Part shown: one piece after another, positions 35,262 through 42,953 of the stretch
Layout: each line of letters starts with the position of its first letter
Numbering within the stretch: position 1 is the first letter of the stretch
Origin: Acidobacteriota bacterium
GTDB taxonomy: Bacteria; Acidobacteriota; Thermoanaerobaculia; Multivoradales; JBCCEF01
DNA length: 64,000 bases
Direction: 5' to 3'
Assembly: GCA_039030395.1 (NCBI GenBank)
Contig: JBCCEF010000010.1
Span: 62,001 to 126,000, forward strand
Program-made: the position numbers and the translations under genes
Notes under the pieces: model-generated
Seen by the model: only the letters and a program-made list of their open reading frames with translations
What the model was told of the DNA's origin: nothing
The model's database searches: none

Positions 35262-35290
35262 ATACTATTATCGCTAGCGATAGTTGGCAA
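35262..35290 (-). promoter_or_regulatory. Promoter of the PadR-exporter operon with palindromic operator in the spacer
   Basis: Read leftward: -35 TTGCCA (35290-35285), a 17-nt spacer and -10 TAGTAT (35267-35262). The spacer contains the perfect 14-bp palindrome TATCGCTAGCGATA (35269-35282). Bound repressor would block RNA polymerase directly. A further TATCGG half-site lies at 35253-35258. Confidence 0.75.
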
Positions 35291-35413
35291 GCATCCTTCA
35301 AGATGAGGAGTACTAGTTGGAGGATCGAGACGCGCGGCCGGGCGTCTCACGAAACACGGCTACTCCGCGTTTCACCCTCACATCGTTTCGAGCGGACTGA
35401 TCGACTTCAGGCC

Positions 35414-36139
35414 TCAGATGTCCAGGCGCGCGCCGGGGTAGACGGCGACCTCGCTGCCGACGGCGACGAAGGTCGAGGCCGGCGGTGAGGCGAGGATCTC
35501 GCCGAAGGACACGCCGTAGGTCTCGTGGCCAGGGCCGTGGAACTCGGACTCCTTCGCCGACCAGACCTTCCACGACGGATGCTCCACCTGGTACTCCAAC
35601 GTACCGCCGTCGCGCTGGCGGGTGTAGCCCCAGTAGTGCTCGGTGATGAACTGCTCCTCACTGTCGTCTCGCAGTTCCTCAGCGGGGCCTTCGACCTCCG
35701 CCGTGATAGTGAAGTAGCTCCGTCTTTGCTTCCACTGGTAGCGCGCCTTGCCGCCGGTCTGCGGATCGATGTCGACCTTGTGGACCATCGGCACCCGGCG
35801 GTAGGGCTCGTTGTAGACCCAGCGCGCCACCGCCGCGATCGCCCGGCGGGGCACCAACTCGCGCAGAAACACCACCCCACGGCGGTCCTCTTCGTCCGCC
35901 ATCTCCCGCCGCACGTAGAAGCGCAGATTGATCTCTTCGAAGTTCTGGTGCAGCGGAATCCGGAAGCCCCGCAGACGAGTATCCAGAAACAGGAAGGCCA
36001 CCAGACTGATGTAGTGCGTCCCTCGCCAGGGGTCGAGCACCGTCCCCTTCGGCACCCACGGCTCCAGCAACTCCGGCGGGCAGGAATAGTTGAGGAGGAC
36101 GAGGTCTTCCCAGCGGGCGGTGAGAAAAGGGCGCGGCAT
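35414..36139 (-). CDS. DUF2071 (YqjF-type) family protein
   Basis: A 241-residue cytoplasmic protein starting MPRPFLTARWEDLVLLNYSC, with LEPWVPKGTVLD, HYISLVAFLFLDTR and NFEEINLRFYVR motifs characteristic of the DUF2071 (YqjF) family, whose fold resembles acetoacetate decarboxylase. No reaction is established. It appears monocistronic between the PadR operon and a MazEF module read in the opposite direction. Length is normal for the family. Confidence 0.88.
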   Translation of the reverse strand: MPRPFLTARWEDLVLLNYSCPPELLEPWVPKGTVLDPWRGTHYISLVAFLFLDTRLRGFRIPLHQNFEEINLRFYVRREMADEEDRRGVVFLRELVPRRAIAAVARWVYNEPYRRVPMVHKVDIDPQTGGKARYQWKQRRSYFTITAEVEGPAEELRDDSEEQFITEHYWGYTRQRDGGTLEYQVEHPSWKVWSAKESEFHGPGHETYGVSFGEILASPPASTFVAVGSEVAVYPGARLDI

Positions 36140-36324
36140 GATGGGACCAGCCTAGCAGCCCCGGAACTCCTGCCGGCAAGGGTTGTGGTGAGGACAAGGC
36201 CGCGGCTCGGTGTCGAATCTGGGTCGTTGTCGGATCACAGAGCCGCAGCATGTGCCCGCCTCCACATTCCTCTGTGTATTGCAATGGCTATCAGCATGAG
36301 GGTTCAGGTGAAAGCCAAGAGAGG

Positions 36325-36338
36325 ATCTAGCGCTAGAT
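36325..36338. promoter_or_regulatory. Perfect palindrome overlapping the mazE start codon
   Basis: ATCTAGCGCTAGAT is a 14-bp perfect palindrome whose last two bases are the A and T of the antitoxin ATG. It lies between a GAGAGGA Shine-Dalgarno and the start codon. Candidate operator for autoregulation by the ribbon-helix-helix antitoxin. Confidence 0.55.
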
Positions 36339-36567
36339 GAGAACCGTTCAGATCACTCTGGATGAAGAGTTGGTCCAAGAAGTCGACCGCGCCGTTGAAA
36401 AGCTGGGAACCAGCCGTTCGGGATTTACTCGGGCGGCGCTCAGGGAAGCGCTGCTGGCCATTGAGCGTGAGCGGTTGGAGCGGCGTCATCGCCTGGGTTA
36501 CGAAAGGCACCCGGTGGTAAAGGGCGAATTCGATGGTTGGGAGGAAGAACAGGTCTGGGTCGAATGA
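36337..36567 (+). CDS. mazE: Ribbon-helix-helix antitoxin (MazE-type)
   Basis: A 76-residue antitoxin with an N-terminal ribbon-helix-helix DNA-binding fold (RTVQITLDEELVQEVDRAVEKLG followed by SRSGFTRAALREAL, shown here in two parts) and an acidic, tryptophan-containing C-terminal tail (EFDGWEEEQVWVE) typical of toxin-binding segments. It overlaps the downstream toxin by 4 nt (ATGA). The start codon lies inside a palindrome, consistent with self-repression. Confidence 0.9.
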   Translation: MRTVQITLDEELVQEVDRAVEKLGTSRSGFTRAALREALLAIERERLERRHRLGYERHPVVKGEFDGWEEEQVWVE

Positions 36568-36893
36568 TCCAGCGGGGCGAGGTGCGGTGGTTCAAGTTTC
36601 GCCGGTCGGACAAGCGGCGTCCGGTGCTGATTCTGACCCGCGATTCGGCGCTGGAGTTTCTGGGCCAGGTGACCGTAGCTCCCATCACCTCCACCATCCG
36701 CGATATCCCGACGGAAGTTCCGCTGGGCCCCGAGGATGGGTTGCCGCGCGACTGTGTGGCCAACCTGGATCACGTGCAGACGGTGGCGCGCGGCCAGCTC
36801 GGGGCGCTGATCACTCATCTTCCGGGTACGAAACTCGCCAGAGTGCGTCAGGCCCTTCTCTTTGCGCTCGGCTTCGACTCGACGCGGTCTTGA
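36564..36893 (+). CDS. mazF: MazF/PemK-type endoribonuclease toxin
   Basis: A 109-residue mRNA interferase. It begins MIQRGEVRWFKFRRSDKRRP, then VLILTRDSALEF, VTVAPITSTIRDIPTEVPLG and LDHVQTVARGQL, the canonical order of MazF strands, including the catalytic Arg in the first loop (DKRRP) and Thr in APITST. The start ATG 36564 overlaps the antitoxin stop by 4 nt; an earlier in-frame ATG at 36537 lies inside the antitoxin and adds unrelated residues. Known members cleave mRNA at short motifs; specificity is not predictable here. Confidence 0.95.
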   Translation: MIQRGEVRWFKFRRSDKRRPVLILTRDSALEFLGQVTVAPITSTIRDIPTEVPLGPEDGLPRDCVANLDHVQTVARGQLGALITHLPGTKLARVRQALLFALGFDSTRS

Positions 36894-36911
36894 GTTCGGC
36901 GCGTTTCTCCC

Positions 36912-38450
36912 CTAGTCATATACCCCGTCCAAAAACCACCCCTCCCCGGCGCGCTCCCGGTACACCCGGTAGATGCCGCCGCGGTCCAACTCCAGATCCC
37001 AGTAGTCGCGTTCGATGGGCTCTTCGGTCCACCAGCCTTCTTCCAGGTGCCAGGGACCGGCGGCGACGCGGACGGAGCCCTGCAGGCGAGGGCGGGGGTT
37101 GTCCTGCTCGGCCCTGTCGGAGGCGGGCGCCGGTTGCACTTCGAGGGGGATGCCGCCGTCGCCGAGGAGCACTTCCAGCGGCTGCGGCGGGCGCAGAGCG
37201 CGGAGGCCCATCAGCCCCATGCCGTTTTTCGGCGGACGGATCTCGCGCGGCGGCGGTGGTGGCTCGTAGGGGCTCAAAGCACAGGCTTCCGGGCGGTGAC
37301 GGTCGGCGATGCGCGGGGTGCCGACGCGGTCCGTTCCCAAGAGCGCGAAGAGGCGCGCCAGGGTGGCGGCGAGGCGGTCCGGGGAGAGGGCTTCCGGTCC
37401 GAACAGGGTGAGCTGCGCTTCCCGCGGTCGATCCGGGGCGGCGATGAGGGCGAAGGACTGCACCGGCGCCCCGGGCGGTTTCTCTTCCAGCGACAGGCGC
37501 AGCAGGGTGAGCAGGGTTTTGGGATCCCGGGTGGGCGCCGGCAGGTCGAAGGCGCGTTCGTCGTGGCCGTCCGGTTCGAGGACGAGAGACAGTTCCAGCC
37601 GCCGGCAGGCGAAGCCGCGCTCGGCGAGGCGCTCGGCGAGGCGCTCCAAGGCCGCCCGGCCGACGAACAGAAACGGCTCCAGGGCGACCAGCGGCCATTC
37701 GAGGGTCAGCCCCTCGCGAAAGCTCGGCGGCGGCTGGCGCGGCACGAGGGGGTGCGGATCGCGCCCCCGGGCGACGGCGTGGAGGTGGCCGGCGGCGGCG
37801 CCGAGGCGGCTGCGGACCTCCGCCACCGGCAGCCGCGCCAGCTCTCCTATGGAGCGGATGCCCCAGCGTTCGAGGGCCTCCGCCAGGGCGACCTCCGGCG
37901 CCAGCCGGTCGAGGGGAAGGGGGGCGAGGAAGGCCGCTTCCCGGCCGCGCGGCACGACGGTGGGTTCCGGGCCGGAGGCGGCGGCCACCCGGGCGGCGAG
38001 CTTGCTGGCGGCAATCCCCACCCGCGCCGGCAGGCCCACCGCTTCGGCAGCCTGGATGAGGGCGGCACCTAAGCGCTCGCCGCCGGCATCGTCGGAGAAC
38101 AGCCGGTCGAGGCCGGAGACGTCCAGGTACACCCGCCCTTCCCTCTCTTCTTCGATCGCCGGCGATAGGCCCTCGGCGGCCTCCAGCAGAGCTTCCCGGG
38201 CGGCTCGCTCGCACTCCGGATCGCGCCCCCGGGCGATCAGCTTGGGTAGCCGTGCCCGGGCCTGGGGAAGGGTGAGCCCGGGGAGGATGCGCGCCCGCCG
38301 GGCCCGGCGGGTGGCGGCGATGACGCGGGCCCGGTCGCCGTTGCCCTCGAGCACCGCGACGGCTTCGTCGCGCAGCTCCGGCTCGGCCCGCAAGCGGGCG
38401 GCGAGGGGGAAGAGCGGAACGTCGAGGCAGGCGATCCAGGGGGCGCTCAC
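36912..38450 (-). CDS. imuB: ImuB-type Y-family DNA polymerase-like mutagenesis protein, GTG start
   Basis: A 512-residue Y-family polymerase-like protein. The N terminus SAPWIACLDVPLFPLAARLR fits ImuB; the palm region has AVLEGNGDRARVIAATRRAR and VYLDVSGLDRLF, and a helix-hairpin-helix region is seen at LERWGIRSIGELARLP. ImuB usually lacks catalytic acids and acts as a beta-clamp-binding hub for error-prone DnaE2 with ImuA. GTG 38450 is chosen because it begins 8 nt after the imuA stop and right at the family N terminus; an ATG at 38570 would overlap imuA by 112 nt with a low-complexity extension. No dnaE2 is present nearby in this window. Confidence 0.88.
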   Translation of the reverse strand: MSAPWIACLDVPLFPLAARLRAEPELRDEAVAVLEGNGDRARVIAATRRARRARILPGLTLPQARARLPKLIARGRDPECERAAREALLEAAEGLSPAIEEEREGRVYLDVSGLDRLFSDDAGGERLGAALIQAAEAVGLPARVGIAASKLAARVAAASGPEPTVVPRGREAAFLAPLPLDRLAPEVALAEALERWGIRSIGELARLPVAEVRSRLGAAAGHLHAVARGRDPHPLVPRQPPPSFREGLTLEWPLVALEPFLFVGRAALERLAERLAERGFACRRLELSLVLEPDGHDERAFDLPAPTRDPKTLLTLLRLSLEEKPPGAPVQSFALIAAPDRPREAQLTLFGPEALSPDRLAATLARLFALLGTDRVGTPRIADRHRPEACALSPYEPPPPPREIRPPKNGMGLMGLRALRPPQPLEVLLGDGGIPLEVQPAPASDRAEQDNPRPRLQGSVRVAAGPWHLEEGWWTEEPIERDYWDLELDRGGIYRVYRERAGEGWFLDGVYD

Positions 38451-38458
38451 CGGCGGTT

Positions 38459-39367
38459 TCAGCCCCCGGCCGCCAGGCGCAGAGAGCCACCCTGGGAGGG
38501 GCGGGAGGGGCGGGAGGGGCGCCGGGAGGTGCCACCCACTTGTCGGGGAGGATGACGAGGAGGACGCCACGAGGAGGTGCCGCCTTTTTGCCGGCGCGGA
38601 CCGGCGGGAGGTTCTTCTCGCGGCGGCGGTGTCTCCGCCAGGGGTTGTTCCGTGACGCTCAGGGCGAGTCTCTGCCAGTGGTTCTGGGGGGCATTGTGGG
38701 CGTCGCCCTTGTCGACCACCAGGCGCGATCCGAGGCCGGTCAAGAGCGGCCGCCAGATGCCGCGTCCGCCGTGGGCCGACAGCACCGTGGCGGCGGCGGT
38801 GCCGCTCGCCCGGTAGGGGCTGGCGATGAGCAGCGCGCTCTTTTGCCGCTGGGCGCTGCGGGCGAGGCGTACCCAGAAGGCTTCGCTACCCCGGCCGCCG
38901 GGCACCGGTGGCTCGCCGAGGTCGAGAACGGCCAGCGGAAAGGCGCCGTCGAGCACCGCCTCGGTGCTGGTGAGGGCTTCCTTGAGGGTGCGTGGACGGA
39001 TCCACAGCAGGCGCTCCGGATCGCCTCCGAAGGTTTCGAACTGGCGCGGGTCGAGGCCGTCTCCCAAATCGACGAAGGCGGCCGCCTCGCCGCGCCGGGT
39101 GGTCTCCGCCAGGGCCGCCAGGACGAGGGAGAAACGGCCGCTCGACCGGCGCCCGACGATCTCCGTCAGCTCGCCGCGCCGCAGGCCGCCGCCGAGCAGG
39201 GTGTCGAGGGCTTCGGTGCCGGTGGGGAAGCGCTCCTCGGAGCGGTGATCCCGGTGACGCCGCAGCAGCTCCCGGCCGCTCGAAACGTGCCGCCGCAGAT
39301 CGTTCGGTAGGGCAACCGCCGAGGTTGGGTAGCGGCGGCTGGGGCTGATGGCGGAGAGGGCTTGCAT
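38459..39367 (-). CDS. imuA: ImuA/RecA-like protein of the SOS mutagenesis cassette
   Basis: A 302-residue RecA/SulA-like protein: FPTGTEALDTLLGGGLRRGELTEIVG, GRFSLVLAALAETTRRGEAAAFVDLGDGLD (quoted in parts) and LLWIRPRTLKEAL follow the ImuA pattern in which the RecA-type Walker A is degenerate. The last 60 residues are Pro/Arg-rich and low-complexity, possibly flexible. It is followed 8 nt later by imuB. Together they form the ImuA-ImuB part of a DNA-damage-induced translesion synthesis system; the upstream region carries inverted repeats that may serve SOS control. Confidence 0.88.
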   Translation of the reverse strand: MQALSAISPSRRYPTSAVALPNDLRRHVSSGRELLRRHRDHRSEERFPTGTEALDTLLGGGLRRGELTEIVGRRSSGRFSLVLAALAETTRRGEAAAFVDLGDGLDPRQFETFGGDPERLLWIRPRTLKEALTSTEAVLDGAFPLAVLDLGEPPVPGGRGSEAFWVRLARSAQRQKSALLIASPYRASGTAAATVLSAHGGRGIWRPLLTGLGSRLVVDKGDAHNAPQNHWQRLALSVTEQPLAETPPPREEPPAGPRRQKGGTSSWRPPRHPPRQVGGTSRRPSRPSRPSQGGSLRLAAGG

Positions 39368-39394
39368 GAGTCGGTCGCGATCTCGAAGTCCTCA

Positions 39395-39475
39395 TAACGT
39401 AAGGCGTTAATAGGGCGTAATCAATCATCGGTTCACCCTTCGAAAATTCTTCTAAGTGACTGATTCTTCGAAGAA
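39395..39475. promoter_or_regulatory. Two inverted repeats upstream of imuA, candidate damage-response operators
   Basis: TAACG-N5-CGTTA (39395-39409) lies 28 nt before the imuA ATG and TTCTTCGAAGAA (39464-39475, perfect 12 bp) lies about 97 nt before it. The region 39390-39490 is much more AT-rich than its surroundings. imuAB cassettes are usually LexA-regulated; neither repeat matches a LexA box I can name with confidence. Confidence 0.4.
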
Positions 39476-39636
39476 AATATCTTTTCTGATGACAACCCCG
39501 GAGGGGCCGTCGTCTCCCTCCGGAATGTGGTGTGCCGCCCGGGCGACGGGCGGTCGTCGGAGGAGGCGACGAGAAAGTTGGAAGGTTGTTGAAGGGTGAG
39601 GCGGTGACGGACCCCCGGCGGGGCGCCGGTGCTGGA

Positions 39637-39642
39637 TATGAT
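39637..39642 (+). promoter_or_regulatory. -10-like hexamer TATGAT, 6 nt before ATG 39649
   Basis: TATGAT (5 of 6 consensus positions) ends 6 nt before the pdxH start, so transcription would begin at the ATG; no Shine-Dalgarno is present. Confidence 0.55.
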
Positions 39643-39648
39643 CGCCTC

Positions 39649-40281
39649 ATGAGCGATCTAGCGGACCTGCGCGAGGAGTACGATGGCGAGTTGGCGGTGG
39701 CGGAGATCTCCGCCGATCCCCTGGAGCAGTTCGAGCGCTGGTTCGAGGCCGCCCGGTCGGCGGATCTGCCGGATCCGAACGCCATGACCCTGGCGACGGT
39801 CGATGCCGGCGGCCGGCCCGCGGCGCGCATCGTGCTCCTGAAGGGCCTCGATGGCAGCGGTTTCGTCTTCTACACCCACTACGACAGCCGCAAGGGGCAC
39901 GAGCTGGCGGCGGACCCGCGGGCGGCGCTGGTGTTCTTCTGGCAGCCGCTGCACCGGCAGGTGCGGGTGGTGGGGACGGTGGAGAAGGTCTCCGCCGAGG
40001 AGTCCGACGCCTATTTCGCGTCGCGCCCCCTGGGCTCCCGCTACAGCGCCATCGCCTCACCCCAAAGCCGGCCGGTGGCCGACCGCCGCGAGTTGGAAGA
40101 GCGCTGGCGGCGGGCGCGTGAGGAGTGCGGCGAGGAGCCGCCGCGCCCGCCGGACTGGGGAGGCTACCGCCTGCGGCCGGAGGAGATCGAGTTCTGGCAG
40201 GGCCGCAGAAGCCGCCTGCACGACCGCCTGCGCTACCGGCGGGAGGGGGAGGGCTGGGTGGTCGAGCGGTTGGCGCCCTGA
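39649..40281 (+). CDS. pdxH: Pyridoxamine 5'-phosphate oxidase
   Basis: A 210-residue FMN enzyme that makes pyridoxal 5'-phosphate from PNP/PMP. It shows [37 protein letters not shown] (split here), [25 protein letters not shown], the [14 protein letters not shown] substrate loop, [19 protein letters not shown] and RLHDRLRY at the C terminus, all canonical for PdxH at normal length. ATG 39649 is favoured over upstream in-frame starts because a -10-like TATGAT lies 6 nt before it. It ends convergently 12 nt from the helicase gene; no terminator is seen between them. Confidence 0.95.
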   Translation: MSDLADLREEYDGELAVAEISADPLEQFERWFEAARSADLPDPNAMTLATVDAGGRPAARIVLLKGLDGSGFVFYTHYDSRKGHELAADPRAALVFFWQPLHRQVRVVGTVEKVSAEESDAYFASRPLGSRYSAIASPQSRPVADRRELEERWRRAREECGEEPPRPPDWGGYRLRPEEIEFWQGRRSRLHDRLRYRREGEGWVVERLAP

Positions 40282-40293
40282 GGGTTCTTCGCC

Positions 40294-41658
40294 CTACCGA
40301 TAGGCGCTGTGGCGCCGCCGCCGTTCACTGACGAAGGTTTCCGCCGTGTCTTCGGTGACCACCTCGTAGAGAGTGGCCCGCTTGCCTTCGGCGCGCCGCA
40401 GGATGCGGCCGAGGCGTTGGACGTGTTCCCGCACGCTGCCGGTGCCGGACAGCACGATGCCGATCGAGGCGGCGGGCACGTCCACCCCTTCGTTGAGCAC
40501 CCGGGAGGTCACCAGGATCGGCAGCTCGCCGCGGTTGAAGCGCTCGAGGGTTTCGTGACGCTCCCGCACCTTGGTCTGGTGGGTGATCGCCGGCACCAGA
40601 AAGCGCCGCGAGATGCGGTAGACCGTTTCGTTGTCGTGGGTGAACACCAGGACGCGGTCTCGGCGGTGGCGCGTCAGCAGCTCGCCGAGAAGCTCGAGTT
40701 TGGCGTCGGAAGCCTGGGCGATGGCCTTCTGCCGGCGGTAGGCGAGGAACGCTCGCCGCCCCTCCTCGCTGCGCGAAGTCATCATCAAGAACTGGTTCCA
40801 GCCGCCCGGCGACCCTAGGCGGATCCCCTGGCGGGCGACGAAGTCCCGGTAGATCGCCCGCGCCTCGGCGTACTCGTCGCGCTCCGTTTCGCCGAGGGCC
40901 ACGGCCAGGGTGATGGTGTCGTAGTCCGCCAGGTACTCGCCGGCCAGCTCGCCGATCTCCCGCCGGTAGACGATCGGGCCGATCAGCGCCTCGGACCGGA
41001 CTTCGGCGCCGTCCTCGCGCTCCGGCGTGGCGGTGAGACCGAGGCGGAAGGGGGCGATGGCGGCCTCGGCGGCAAAGGCATAGGACGGGCTCGGCAGATG
41101 GTGGCACTCGTCGAACACCAGCAGGCCGAAACGGTTGCCGAAGCGGTCCATGTGGAGATGGGCGGAGTCATAGGTGGTGACGGTGATCGGCAGCGGATTG
41201 TGCTCGCCGCCTCCCACCAGGCCGATCTCGGTGCCGAAGGCGTTGCTCATCACCGTCAGCCATTGCTGCATGAGGTCGAGGGTGGGGGTGATGACCAGGG
41301 CGCTGCGCTGGAGGCGGGCGATCAACATCACCGCTAGGTGGGTCTTGCCGGCGCCGGTGGGCAGCACCACGACCCCCCGACGCCCGGTTTTCCACCAGGC
41401 CTCGGCGGCCTCTGCCTGGTGGGGATAGGGCTGGCGTTTCCAGCGCTGGGTGAGCTGGAGTTCTGGATAGGCGCGCGCCCGGTCTTCGAAGGGAGCGCCG
41501 GAGCGGTGGAGGTGGCGCACGACTTCCCGGTAGCGCAGGGCCGGCGCGCGCCAGCACCGGACCCGGCGGTCGAACACCATGGCCGGCGGAAGAACATCGT
41601 CTTCGAGATCGGCACCGGCCAGGGTCAACGTGCCGCGGTCGAAGTCCAGGTGGAGCAT
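40294..41658 (-). CDS. XPB-like DEAD/DEAH-box DNA helicase
   Basis: A 454-residue superfamily 2 helicase. An N-terminal domain (about 1-75) includes WRAPALRYREVVRHL. Motor motifs: Q-like PYPHQAEAAEAW, Walker A PTGAGKT, DECHH (motif II), GLTATPERED (motif III region), VLVFTHDNETVY, ILVTSRVLNEGVD and QRLGRILRR (motif VI). This arrangement resembles bacterial XPB/UvsW-type helicases, which open or translocate on double-stranded DNA, often in repair. It diverges from phaR with 330 nt between starts. No nuclease partner (Bax1-like) is adjacent. Confidence 0.9.
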   Translation of the reverse strand: MLHLDFDRGTLTLAGADLEDDVLPPAMVFDRRVRCWRAPALRYREVVRHLHRSGAPFEDRARAYPELQLTQRWKRQPYPHQAEAAEAWWKTGRRGVVVLPTGAGKTHLAVMLIARLQRSALVITPTLDLMQQWLTVMSNAFGTEIGLVGGGEHNPLPITVTTYDSAHLHMDRFGNRFGLLVFDECHHLPSPSYAFAAEAAIAPFRLGLTATPEREDGAEVRSEALIGPIVYRREIGELAGEYLADYDTITLAVALGETERDEYAEARAIYRDFVARQGIRLGSPGGWNQFLMMTSRSEEGRRAFLAYRRQKAIAQASDAKLELLGELLTRHRRDRVLVFTHDNETVYRISRRFLVPAITHQTKVRERHETLERFNRGELPILVTSRVLNEGVDVPAASIGIVLSGTGSVREHVQRLGRILRRAEGKRATLYEVVTEDTAETFVSERRRRHSAYR

Positions 41659-41717
41659 GGCGGCACCCTATCGGGGCTTGGCCGTCCGGCGCAACGAAGA
41701 TCGTGGGGTGGCGGCTT

Positions 41718-41858
41718 GCCGCGCTGCGACATGGATTGCCTCTCGAAGGGTGCGATCTTGCGCGAAAGACTGTATTACAAGGGCTGGAAGGTCAATGTTT
41801 ATAGCTTTTTGACGCGTTGCGGCATCGATCGGTTGACAATCTTGCCGCGCTGCGGTAT
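41718..41858 (+). promoter_or_regulatory. Three 15-bp direct repeats, candidate PhaR operators
   Basis: Copies of GMCGCGYTGCGRYAT at 41718-41732, 41811-41825 and 41844-41858. Eleven positions are invariant and the rest vary between two bases. Copy 2 ends 7 nt before the phaR -35 and copy 3 fills the -35/-10 spacer. Starts are 93 and 33 bp apart, about nine and three DNA turns, so all could lie on one face. PhaR is known to repress its own and phasin genes by binding TGC/GCA-rich sites. Confidence 0.6.
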
Positions 41859-41861
41859 TTT
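41833..41861 (+). promoter_or_regulatory. Sigma70-type promoter of the phaR-phasin operon
   Basis: TTGACA (41833-41838, perfect -35), 17-nt spacer and TATTTT -10 (41856-41861). A leader of about 120 nt follows, with the perfect palindrome GTGCCGCGGCAC at 41872-41883. Confidence 0.75.
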
Positions 41862-41988
41862 CTCTCAGTCGGTGCCGCGGCACGGCAAAGTTCGTCATAA
41901 TGTGTCATTCCCCAAGCCGCCCGTGGATACCTGGGTTGCGAGAAGCCACTCGCTCTCGGCGGGCCGACGGAAATAAGAGGAGATCTCG

Positions 41989-42438
41989 ATGATTCGGCTG
42001 ATCAAGCGGTACGAAAGCCGCAAGCTATACGACACGGAGGAGAGCCGCTACGTCTCTCTCGAAGAGATTGCCGCCTGGGTCCGGGAAGGTCAGGAGGTCA
42101 AGGTGGTGGACAACGGCAGCTCGGCCGATGTGACGTCCCAGACGTTGACCCAGATCATCCTCGAAGAAGGCCGCAAAGGGTCGTCTTTCCTGCCCAGTGA
42201 GCTGCTGCACGAACTCGTGCGAGTGGGGGAGAAGGCGATGTCGAGCGGGGTCGAGCATGTGCAGCACGGCGTGGACCGGCTGCTCCAGGCGTCCATGGAT
42301 CGGGTGGGTCCGCTGCGGCGGGCGCGCGAAGAGATGCAGCGCTTGCGCTCACAACTGGAGCAACTCGAATCCTCTCTCGTCGACCTCGAAGGACAAGGCG
42401 GCACCAACGGACAATCTACGAGCAAGGGAGATGCGTGA
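41989..42438 (+). CDS. phaR: Polyhydroxyalkanoate synthesis repressor PhaR
   Basis: A 149-residue regulator. The N-terminal 60 residues (MIRLIKRYESRKLYDTEESR, YVSLEEIAAWVREGQEVKVV, DNGSSADVTSQTLTQII) are the hallmark PhaR DNA-binding domain; the C-terminal half is helical and Gln/Glu-rich, as expected for granule binding or oligomerisation. In other bacteria PhaR represses phasin and its own gene and leaves DNA when it binds nascent PHA granules. AGGAG lies 6 nt before the ATG. A strong promoter with three repeated candidate operators lies upstream. The phasin gene starts within its stop codon (TGATG). Confidence 0.94.
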   Translation: MIRLIKRYESRKLYDTEESRYVSLEEIAAWVREGQEVKVVDNGSSADVTSQTLTQIILEEGRKGSSFLPSELLHELVRVGEKAMSSGVEHVQHGVDRLLQASMDRVGPLRRAREEMQRLRSQLEQLESSLVDLEGQGGTNGQSTSKGDA

Positions 42439-42821
42439 TGAATACTACGACTGAGAAGCTGTTCAAGGGGCCGGCGGAGCTGGCTCAGGATGTGACCGAA
42501 GCCGGCCGTGAGATTTGGCGGGCCGGGCTGGGTGCCTTCGCCCGCGCTGAAAAAAGCGGCCGCAAGACCTTTGATCGCCTGGTCGAGAAGGGCCGGAAGG
42601 TCGAGAAGAAGCAGTTCAAGGCCATCGACAAGACCGTGGCGCAGACCTCGAAGAAGGTGCAGGAGTTTTCCTCCAAGGCGCAGGAGTCCGTCGAGAACGG
42701 CATGACCCACATGCTGCACCGCTTTGGCCTGGCCACCCTCGACGACCTCGAAGCGTTGTCGCGGCACGTCGAGGAGCTGTCGAAGAAGGTCGACGAGGCT
42801 CTCGCTTCGCCGCGCGTCTGA
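42438..42821 (+). CDS. Phasin family protein
   Basis: A 127-residue, almost fully helical protein with phasin features: EAGREIWRAGLGAFARAEKSG, amphipathic repeats rich in Lys/Glu/Ala, and a C-terminal leucine-zipper-like part (LDDLEALSRHVEELSKKVDEAL). The DLxxL heptads recur in the next gene, suggesting the two proteins co-oligomerise on granules. ATG 42438 shares one nucleotide with the phaR stop, so translation is coupled. Role: coats PHA granules and controls their size; this is family knowledge. The PHA synthase itself is not in the window. Confidence 0.88.
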   Translation: MNTTTEKLFKGPAELAQDVTEAGREIWRAGLGAFARAEKSGRKTFDRLVEKGRKVEKKQFKAIDKTVAQTSKKVQEFSSKAQESVENGMTHMLHRFGLATLDDLEALSRHVEELSKKVDEALASPRV

Positions 42822-42953
42822 TCGCCGCTCCGCAGCATCCGAATCCGATTTCGAAGTGACAATTCTTGAGGCGTTGGCGGCGGTGCCCTGTGGGGGCGCC
42901 GCTCCGCCGCTCTTCCGGCGAGCGACCGGATGAGATCCAGAAAGGACCCGACA

